From Sipunculus nudus (Eukaryota > Annelida > Sipuncula > Golfingiida > Sipunculidae): a stretch of 64,000 bases of DNA. The stretch spans positions 108,001-172,000 of the forward strand of contig CM049320.1 of assembly GCA_026874595.1 (NCBI GenBank). Reading direction: 5' to 3'. Positions 57,956 through 64,000 of the stretch are shown here, piece by piece (position 1 is the first letter of the stretch; each line of letters opens with the position of its first letter). The position numbers and the translations under genes were made by a program. The notes below the pieces were generated by a model. The model was not told the origin of the DNA, searched no databases, and saw nothing but the letters and a program-made list of their open reading frames with translations.

Positions 57956-58186
57956 TCATAAATTAGTTTTGTCGTTGGCGATCGGTTTCAGATTAAACAC
58001 CCGATACAGAAAACCCTGCACGCCGAGGTGTACTTTCACGTTATATACATTTTTTAAAAAGAAGAAGACGGGTACATCAAAACCATTCGTCACCCAGATG
58101 TATATTTTAGGCACATCCAATGCGAATGCACGAAAATCGTTTGAACAACCAGATGTTATATGGATCTGATCAACCAGATACGACAA
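57956..58186 (-). CDS. Small open frame, 76 aa, doubtful
   Basis: A frame with an ordinary composition (DVPKIYIWVTNGFDVPVFFFL) that does not overlap a better candidate. No domain is recognised and no promoter is evident. It may be a small gene or the remnant of one. The surroundings (57,660-58,660) hold a TA tract at 57,813-57,831 and otherwise AT-rich unexplained DNA. Confidence 0.25.
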   Translation of the reverse strand: MSYLVDQIHITSGCSNDFRAFALDVPKIYIWVTNGFDVPVFFFLKNVYNVKVHLGVQGFLYRVFNLKPIANDKTNL

Positions 58187-58666
58187 ACATACTAATAGAT
58201 GTTGATATCACTTGATACTTCCAAACTCAGAAAACGAAATTTTAAATAAATGCATATGTGACAATATTTCAAAAATATGTATAAAAACTTGATGTACTCG
58301 TTATTTTCAACAATGTTTTGCCTGAATCTACGTCACAATACCTGTGGAACTCATAAGACGGAACTTATATAATGAATAAAATATGAAAGTTTCACGGTCT
58401 TCTTTATGCCATGATCATCCGCATATGTGATTCCTGATCATTTTCTGATACATTTTATAAATACATAAAGGCACACAAAACATCCAGTTCAATTAAAGTA
58501 TGCAGTCCGCACAAATGTTGTTTCATGTGTGCAACTTAATTAGATAAATCCGTTGTCTATCTGATATAGTTCTACTTGTCGTCGGCAGGTGGCGATACTG
58601 ACGCCAATATATTGGTCAGCAACACAAAATGGCCATTTGCCGGACAATATTCATTTTAGGGATCTA

Positions 58667-58719
58667 GGCGCCGAAGGCGCCCTCCATACATACATCTGTG
58701 TATTGGCGCCTTCGGCGCC
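58667..58719. repeat. Perfect 15-bp hairpin arms
   Basis: GGCGCCGAAGGCGCC at 58,667-58,681 faces its reverse complement GGCGCCTTCGGCGCC at 58,705-58,719 across a 23-base spacer. Each arm is itself close to palindromic. It opens the palindromic repeat array that follows. Confidence 0.9.
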
Positions 58720-58739
58720 CCGATCCCCATACAGTATTC

Positions 58740-59500
58740 TCCCGGGGGCGAGGCCCCCATCACGATCCTTCCATATATTTCCTTATGGGGGCCTCGCCCC
58801 CGGGATATATTCTTTTTAGGGATCGATCCCACATAAAGTATTTTCCCCTGGGGGCGAGGCCCCCACCACGGGCCTTCCATGTAATTCCTTATGGGGGCCT
58901 CGCCCCCTGTGTATATTCTTTTTAGGGATCGATCCCACATAAAGTATTTTCCCCTGGGGGCGAGGCCCCCACCACGGGCCTTCCATGTAATTCCTTATGG
59001 GGGCCTCGCCCCCTGTGTATATTCTTTTTAGGGATCGATCCCCCATAAAATATTATTCCCGGGGGCGAGGCCCCCACCACGGGCCCTCCATGTAATTCCT
59101 TATTGGGGCCTCGCCCCCTGTGTATATTCTTTTTAGGGATCGATCCCACATAAAGTATTATCACCTGGGGGCGAGGCCCCCACCACGGGCCTTCCATATA
59201 TTTCCTTATGGGGGCCTCGCCCCCGGGGTATATTCTTTTTAGGGATCGATCCCCCATAAAGTATTATCACCTGGGGGCGAGGCCCCCACCACGGGCCTTC
59301 CATATATTTCCTTATGGGGGCCTCGCCCCCGGGGTATATTCTTTTTAGGGATCGATCCCCCATAAAGTATTATTCCCGGGGGCGAGGCCCCCACCACGGG
59401 CCTTCCATGTAATTCCTTATGGGGGCCTCGCCCCCTGTGTATATTCTTTGTAGGGATCGATCCCACATAAAGTATTCTTCCCGGGGGCGAAGCCCCCACC
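58740..59500. repeat. 106-bp palindromic GC-rich repeat array
   Basis: About seven units of roughly 106 bp. Each has GGGGGCGAGGCCCCCA and, some 35 bases later, its complement TGGGGGCCTCGCCCCC, then TATATTCTTTTTAGGGATCG, with the palindrome GGGATCGATCCC near the unit boundary (about 58,812, 58,925, 59,031, 59,137, 59,243, 59,348, 59,454). The units can fold into alternating strong hairpins. Long minus-strand frames here (GGEAPIRNYMEGPWWGPRP-like) simply mirror the repeat and are not credible genes. It could be an origin, a packaging or structural-RNA region, or a transcription barrier. Confidence 0.92.
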
Positions 59501-59684
59501 ACGAGCCCTGTGGAGAAATTTCTATAGGGGTCTCGGCCCCAGTGGAGACCCTCTGTCGGGATCTGAACGATCCCTTAGTGCTTTGACATGCGTTGCACAC
59601 CTGTGGCTTTTCCAGTACCGATGATATCCGATGAACACTCTTTAACCATTCACATGGGTCTCCGATCCCAACCAGGACTCCCCT

Positions 59685-60010
59685 GTTCCCCCCCGCCGGG
59701 CGATCCTACCCAGAACTCCCCTGTTCCCCCCCGCCAGGCGATCCCACCCAGAACTCCCCTGGTCCCCCCCCCCCGGTAAACCCTACTGACCTTTCATCTC
59801 TAACCTCGACGACCCAGACCGACCTTTCACATCCTACCGACTCTTCTCCCCCCCCCCCCTGCCGGCGATCCCCAAACCTACAACTGGTCTACTTCTGACT
59901 TGAACCACACAACCGACCCCTGGTGGCCACAAGCCCACAACTCTACTACTTCTTGACATAAGGCAGAGGGAGGGGCCGCCCCCTCCCCCCCTCAAGTCCC
60001 CCCTCCCCCA
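59685..60010. repeat. C-rich tandem repeat and polypurine/polypyrimidine tract
   Basis: About 2.5 units of a ~37-bp repeat (ACTCCCCTGTTCCCCCCCGC, GGCGATCC.ACCCAGA) are followed by more C runs (59,766-59,780, 59,848-59,860, 59,975-60,010). Strong strand asymmetry and C runs are common in herpesvirus terminal or packaging regions, but no specific signal can be named. Confidence 0.75.
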
Positions 60011-60050
60011 CAGGGGAGCCGTCTGGGAGCCAAAAGCGCCCATAGAGGTA
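60009..60050. repeat. Direct repeat flanking the tRNA gene, left copy
   Basis: CACAGGGGAGCCGTCTGGGA and AAAAGCGCCCATAGAG recur with small changes at 60,217-60,260, on the other side of the tRNA gene. The two copies are about 207 bp apart. Confidence 0.8.
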
Positions 60051-60054
60051 TAAC

Positions 60055-60126
60055 GTCCCTGGGTGGGCTCGAACCACCAACCTTCCGATTAACAGCCGGA
60101 CGCGCTAACCATTGCGCCACAGGGAC
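60055..60126 (-). tRNA. tRNA-Asn (anticodon GTT)
   Basis: The minus strand folds as a full cloverleaf. The acceptor is GTCCCTG/CAGGGAC (7 bp), the D arm is GCGC/GCGC, the anticodon arm is TCCGG/TCGGA around loop CTGTTAA (GTT, asparagine), and the T arm is GGTGG/CCACC around TTCGAGC. Internal promoters are intact: A box TGGCGCAATGG and B box GGTTCGAGCCC. No CCA is encoded, as in eukaryotes. A TTTT stop signal for RNA polymerase III lies about 20 bases downstream. The sequence looks like an animal nuclear tRNA-Asn, so it was probably taken from a host. No pairing defect is visible apart from one G-T pair. Confidence 0.95.
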
Positions 60127-60186
60127 TACATGCTCTGTGTACGTGAGTTTCTTATGTTATCATGAACAGGTACTGTTCCTTGATTT

Positions 60187-60215
60187 GATTGGCTGATGGA
60201 AAGTGTGACGTCACA
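60187..60215. promoter_or_regulatory. CCAAT-box and CRE-like palindrome
   Basis: GATTGGCTG (an inverted CCAAT box) is followed by GTGACGTCAC, a perfect cAMP-response-element palindrome at about 60,206. A TATATAG lies about 85 bp to the right (60,292). This could be a rightward promoter, but no convincing rightward gene follows, so a non-coding RNA or a regulatory role is possible. The palindrome is certain; the function is inferred. Confidence 0.5.
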
Positions 60216-60216
60216 G

Positions 60217-60260
60217 ACACAGGGGAGCCGTCTGGGACCAAAAAGTGCCCATAGAGCGCT
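60217..60260. repeat. Direct repeat flanking the tRNA gene, right copy
   Basis: The partner of 60,009-60,050, with AGGGGAGCCGTCTGGGA and AAAAAGTGCCCATAGAG. The pair may record how the tRNA segment was inserted or duplicated. Confidence 0.8.
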
Positions 60261-60316
60261 CTCAACTGATAGTATTATAGAGCCGGCCTGCTTATATAGT
60301 AGGGTTGTGGACACAT

Positions 60317-60610
60317 TTAATCTTTGGTGTGTGTGTTACTCGTGGAATGTTTGAGGCATATTTTTCCTAAAATTTTAGCAGGTATTTCGTAAATGTCATG
60401 TAGACCGTTGTCCGGCAAAGGGCTATTTTGTTGTGTTGACCAGTGCTGTATGAGGCAGCGCCCCCTATCGTATGTTACCGGAACTATTTTCACCATGTCC
60501 ACAGAGGAGATATGTGTAACAGATTTAATATCTGAGTCAGACTTAGAATGACTGAATGCTGGCATCTTGGTGGATCGTGAAATATGTTTCGATAGCATGG
60601 AGTCTATCAT
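60317..60610 (-). CDS. Small open frame, 97 aa, doubtful
   Basis: The composition is protein-like (polar, with HSKSDSDIKSVTHISSVDMV and VPVTYDRGRCLIQHW), but no domain, signal peptide or membrane segment is recognised. TA-rich DNA at 60,617-60,638 lies too close to the ATG for a normal TATA-box distance. It might be a genuine small gene or chance. Confidence 0.3.
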   Translation of the reverse strand: MIDSMLSKHISRSTKMPAFSHSKSDSDIKSVTHISSVDMVKIVPVTYDRGRCLIQHWSTQQNSPLPDNGLHDIYEIPAKILGKICLKHSTSNTHTKD

Positions 60611-60834
60611 GTTTACATATATATATATATATATATTGACATTTTTAATGATGGCATGTAAAATGGGCGTACCGAAAATATAAAGCCATATTTATTTAAT
60701 ATTATGTATTAAGTATCCACAATCCCAAACTCTGATCAATAGTGGTTTTTTACGTTATATCACATACCATACAGACGCTGTCATACAATGTCCTTTTCAG
60801 AAAACAACAAGCCGTACGTTTGAGACTAGTATCT

Positions 60835-61185
60835 ATTGTTAAGCCGTATAATAATATATATATCATCCGTTATCGCTGTTTTGAAACATACACAGTTAGA
60901 CATTTCATGTTAACATTTCATTTTGACATTTCATTTTGACATTTCATTTACATTTGACATTATCAACAGTAATCATCTTTTAGCATAACGTCGGGTGACG
61001 TATGAGACAAGCATATATTGTTAAGCCGTATAATAATATATATATCATCCGTGATCGCTGTTTTGAAACATACACAGTTAGACATATCATGTTAACATTT
61101 CATTTTGACATTCCATTTTGACATTTCATTTAACATTTCATTTTGACATTTCATTTTGACATTTCATTTTGACATTTCACATGAT
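60835..61185. repeat. AT-rich direct repeats with GACATTTCATTTT units
   Basis: A ~120-bp segment (TTGTTAAGCCGTATAATAAT, ATCGCTGTTTTGAAACATAC) occurs twice, at about 60,835-60,960 and 61,015-61,180. Each copy ends in a run of 13-bp GACATTTCATTTT units, about four in the first and about seven in the second. AT-rich iterated repeats next to a regulator gene resemble replication-origin or enhancer regions, but no known binding motif is identified. Confidence 0.85.
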
Positions 61186-61330
61186 CAACAGTAATCAACT
61201 TTAAACATAACCTTTAGCATATATTTACATCTCCATACACAATAAACAGTCAAGCATTTTGAGTTTCGTGTTGGCTCGCTTTGTCACAATGACACAGAAC
61301 CACATTACGTTTTACGTGGAAAGTATCAGT

Positions 61331-63715
61331 TTATGCTGATCCCCGTGGGAAAACTAGGAGTACTTGTTGCTGCAACTGTTGAAAGTTCTGTTTGACGTCT
61401 TCCAGCATGGCCATCGACTGTTGAAAGCTGCTGATGGCCCTGTGCAGCTTGTCCGTCATCGTGTTCGTCACATTCCAAAGTTCCTGCGTATCCATGGCGG
61501 CCGTGTTTGAGGCGTAGTTATGCGCAGTTGCATTGTTTGGCGTTGCGACGATAGGTGCAGCTGGAGTGTATATATAATTCTGTGTATTCACGTCACATGT
61601 TGACAGTTGCTGGGCGACGGTGTACAGAATGTTCATCGGGTTTGGGTCGCTTGCAACGGACGTACCTTGCTGCTGCAGTCCCGTCCCGTCATACAAGTGC
61701 GCATTGACTGTGACGCCAGCAATCGGCCGTTGCCCTGCACAGGCGTAAACGGGCGCATTGGCTTTGACCACGCCGGGAGACGGCATGAATTGTCCCGTGA
61801 AGGGTGAATGAGTGCTGTGTCCCAAGTCCGTCCCTGCATTGTGCATGTGATCGTAATGTGTACCCATATGTTGTTGTGTCCCCCCCACAGGTAACCCGGT
61901 ATTGTCCATTTCGTCGTCTGATATATCAGAATAAGGACTTTCATGCTCACCAACCACTGCAGACGGTGGCGCGCTTTTGTCTCGTTGACTTGTTGCTGAG
62001 CGGGCGATAGACACCTCATTCTCCAAAGCGTTACCCGCATCTCCCTCTTGCGCCGGGCCCGATTGATTGAGGTGCAAACGGACACTTCCGTCCTCGTCTT
62101 CGTCACGCACCTCGTCTGGCAATACCAGGTCTTGTGTATCTATGTTCAACAAGGCCGGCATTGCGGGTGTATTAAGAGATATTTCGTAGGGGTCTGGTAT
62201 GGCGGGTCGGCGCCCGTTTACCGTAGGCGCTTTGAGGGTCGTTTCCTCCTCCTGTGACGTGGAGTGTGTCGCATTCCCTTCGTAATTCAGAATCAGGTTT
62301 GAGCCATTCGTCGCCCCGTGTGCGGTCGGCCTGTCAGCGTCTGTGCCGGGCGATTGTGGCGAGCTGTCAATAGGAGGGTACAGCGTTGCGCAGTCGCCGC
62401 CGCCTATGGGTGAAAATGGCGTATCATCGATGCGTATGCGCTTCCTCGGGGCGCTGAACCTTGGTTGACCGTCAGCAGCGTGACACGGACCGCGTTTCCG
62501 CTTCCCGAGCTCGGCGTGATTTCTTCCTGTTGTCGCACCGTCGGGACTCCCCTGTTGATCCTGGACTTCAACTGTCGTATGACCGGCATTTTCTTTCACC
62601 CACTGTTCAGCTTGTACGTTCAGGGTGGCGGCATCGACAGCTGCAGACGGTTCAGAGGAAACGGGGTCGGCGGTATCATCCGTGACACTGGCTGTTGTTG
62701 CTCCCTGATCAAACGTACCCGCATCGTCTTGCAGGCCATACGGCACCAGCGTAAACGGTATCGCCCCTTTCTTCGAGCTTTTCAGGACACACCGTTCGCG
62801 CGATTTACCGGTGTACAGGCCGTATGTGGGAGGGCTTTTGGCTGCTTTCTCCATTTTCTTGAGGCAAGAATGTACACGCACATACAGGTCATGCAAGGCC
62901 TGCTCGTGTGCGAAAACTGTTGAGCGGCACAGTTCCTTTGCCACGCGGTTGATGTCCTCTTGCAGCGGGATCAAATCGCTGCCCTTTTGCTCCCTGTTGA
63001 TGAGTCTGTCTGTCACGCAGCGGATGGCTTCGCCGATCGCATTGCACAGAAGCTTGCTTTCGTCTGCGTCGGCCTCGCTCAAAATGTGATCATCTCCACG
63101 CAATGTCCGGCGGAAATTTTCAGCCAGAGAAAGGTGCCGTTCCTCTGTGGTGAGCACCGTGACGAAATACTCCAAACCGAAGAGCTTTGAGATGGATTGG
63201 GATCGGTGGAAATCCGGAAACAGCTCCTCGTTGTCGGTCATCAGGTAGGGGAAGTGATTGTATCGGAAACGCAGGAACATGTCCGCCGTGTTCTTCATAA
63301 AGCATGGAAACGCGGGCAGGGACTTGTCCGATTGACACAGGGCGAGGTCGCATATGAAGAACATGTACAACCGGCTCCAGTCGTCCAGGCTCGCTCCCAA
63401 CAGCTCCCCGTAATAGATGAGCGTGCGCAGCCAGGCCAGATCGCAACAGTCGTCGAATAACTCGGGCGTGATACGCCTGTTCACCGGATTACCCTTGTCG
63501 GAACATTTCCTCACCGTCAGTCCAATGCTGCGCACGGTGAGTATGTTGTCGTTCATCAGAGGCGCCGTCATTGTAGAGATCCGGCTTTTCTCTTTGCATT
63601 CTACGCCTGATAGAAGCGGCGCGAACACATCACCACCACTGTAGTTCGCCAATGGTTGCGAGTTTCTCTTCGTTGAACGAGCGGACATATCTGCCGTTTT
63701 CGAACGAGAGCCCAT
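61331..63715 (-). CDS. Inverted-repeat gene, complete copy, 794 aa, regulator-like
   Basis: The gene starts in the right inverted-repeat arm and crosses the junction at 62,417 (after residue 433) into the unique segment. Residues 1-300 look globular. Then come a Ser/Thr/Asp-rich region, basic nuclear-localisation-like clusters (405-408 and 423-428), acidic patches at about 534-543 (DEVRDEDEDG) and about 596-604 (SDISDDEMD) like activation or kinase-site motifs, a Gln/Asn/Pro-rich stretch, and a C-terminal amphipathic helix (about 745-785, QQSMAMLEDVKQNFQQLQQQ) likely to form a coiled coil. The composition and the location upstream of repeats suggest a nuclear regulator analogous in position to herpesvirus ICP4. 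That is analogy, not detected homology. It shares its promoter with the left copy. Confidence 0.85.
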   Translation of the reverse strand: MGSRSKTADMSARSTKRNSQPLANYSGGDVFAPLLSGVECKEKSRISTMTAPLMNDNILTVRSIGLTVRKCSDKGNPVNRRITPELFDDCCDLAWLRTLIYYGELLGASLDDWSRLYMFFICDLALCQSDKSLPAFPCFMKNTADMFLRFRYNHFPYLMTDNEELFPDFHRSQSISKLFGLEYFVTVLTTEERHLSLAENFRRTLRGDDHILSEADADESKLLCNAIGEAIRCVTDRLINREQKGSDLIPLQEDINRVAKELCRSTVFAHEQALHDLYVRVHSCLKKMEKAAKSPPTYGLYTGKSRERCVLKSSKKGAIPFTLVPYGLQDDAGTFDQGATTASVTDDTADPVSSEPSAAVDAATLNVQAEQWVKENAGHTTVEVQDQQGSPDGATTGRNHAELGKRKRGPCHAADGQPRFSAPRKRIRIDDTPFSPIGGGDCATLYPPIDSSPQSPGTDADRPTAHGATNGSNLILNYEGNATHSTSQEEETTLKAPTVNGRRPAIPDPYEISLNTPAMPALLNIDTQDLVLPDEVRDEDEDGSVRLHLNQSGPAQEGDAGNALENEVSIARSATSQRDKSAPPSAVVGEHESPYSDISDDEMDNTGLPVGGTQQHMGTHYDHMHNAGTDLGHSTHSPFTGQFMPSPGVVKANAPVYACAGQRPIAGVTVNAHLYDGTGLQQQGTSVASDPNPMNILYTVAQQLSTCDVNTQNYIYTPAAPIVATPNNATAHNYASNTAAMDTQELWNVTNTMTDKLHRAISSFQQSMAMLEDVKQNFQQLQQQVLLVFPRGSA

Positions 63716-64000
63716 GTCGCTGAAGACTGCTTTTGTAATGTAGAGAATAGCAACAGCAGCAGCAGTTTCAACCGGCTGGTAGCAGTGCGTGGCAGGTTCT
63801 GCTGAATGTTTGGTACTGCTGAGCTTTTATAGCCAGTAACCCAGACATTACGTAATACTGTGGAAATTCCAACATGAACAAAACAACTTTTTACATATAT
63901 CTGATAACCGCGATACTTTCACTCAAGGACAAACGTGTCAAAACAAAATCGTTAAAAGCTATGGAAAACCCACCCGAAAACATCCGGTTCAACGTCCTGT
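62417..64000 (-). repeat. Inverted repeat, right arm (continues beyond the window)
   Basis: The reverse complement of 50,094-51,677. The match persists to the last base, so the outer limit is not seen. The arm includes the 5' part of the 794-aa gene, its leader and TATA box, and the degraded fourth copy of the 433-bp unit. Confidence 0.97.
63824..63855 (-). promoter_or_regulatory. Promoter of the inverted-repeat gene (right copy)
   Basis: The mirror of 50,239-50,270: TATAAAAG on the minus strand at 63,824-63,831 and TTACGTAA at 63,848-63,855, about 110 bases before the ATG at 63,715. Confidence 0.7.

Noticed and set aside
58656-59600. Several minus-strand frames rich in Gly, Pro and Arg
   Set aside because: They are translations of the 106-bp hairpin repeat and repeat with it.
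43532-64000. Crustacean nimavirus as the source of the virus-like region
   Set aside because: Nimavirus insertions are known in arthropods, whose telomere repeat is usually TTAGG. The hexamer here and the inverted-repeat layout fit a herpesvirus-like element better, although core genes are absent.

Overview
The window joins two unlike kinds of DNA. Positions 1-43,531 look like the nuclear genome of an animal: AT-rich, mostly non-coding, full of microsatellites, satellites and dispersed repeats, with one recognisable intron-containing gene. Positions 43,987-64,000 are compact, visibly more GC-rich, apparently intronless and built like the short segment of a large DNA virus. A 455-bp array of the telomere hexamer (CCCTAA on the + strand) lies exactly between them. 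The hexamer is TTAGGG-type, so arthropods with TTAGG telomeres are unlikely. A mollusc, another lophotrochozoan or an amphioxus would fit; I cannot decide between them from this sequence.

Host side. 1-9,180: repeat-laden intergenic DNA. 9,190-10,530: a ~215-bp satellite. 10,530-14,438: a duplicated block ending in a short interstitial telomere tract. 14,439-18,670: AT-rich DNA dense in TTAAGTGTTA/AACACTTAA-like words. 19,148-25,604: a five-exon gene for a predicted GPI-anchored protein with two immunoglobulin domains, with a terminal-inverted-repeat element in intron 3. 25,605-32,760: no recognisable gene. 32,780-40,510: the same satellite in the opposite orientation, an 18-bp minisatellite, tRNA-derived SINE-like pieces and a ~330-bp repeat. 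40,677-43,531: a second copy of the block seen at 11,777-14,370, which runs into the long telomere array.

Virus-like side. From the array rightwards on the minus strand come four short CARD-like genes in a row, the first cut off by the telomere array, then a CARD-CARD-RING gene and a small cysteine-cluster gene. Next are three 433-bp tandem repeats, and then a gene reading right with two basic nuclear-localisation-like clusters. That gene starts inside an inverted repeat: 50,094-51,677 is mirrored by 62,417-64,000 and continues off the window. The 10.7-kb unique segment between the arms holds a 493-aa protein of unknown function, two C-type-lectin-like secreted or membrane proteins, a tandem death-fold protein, a degenerate death-fold protein, a palindromic 106-bp repeat array, a tRNA-Asn gene and the intact 3' half of the inverted-repeat gene (794 aa). 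Inverted repeats flanking a short unique region, with a diploid regulator-like gene crossing one junction, is herpesvirus-like architecture; malacoherpesviruses are the obvious candidates for a marine invertebrate. No core herpesvirus gene (polymerase, terminase, major capsid protein) lies in the window, so the family is an inference.

Most of the readable virus-like genes appear aimed at the host cell: six intact CARD/death-fold-type products (two of them tandem, one fused to a RING E3 domain) plus lectin-like surface proteins. The main hypothesis is a herpesvirus-like genome joined to host subtelomere-like DNA through telomere repeats, comparable in principle to telomere-integrated HHV-6 or to nimavirus insertions in crustacean telomere repeats. 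A chimeric assembly bridged by telomere repeats is the chief alternative.
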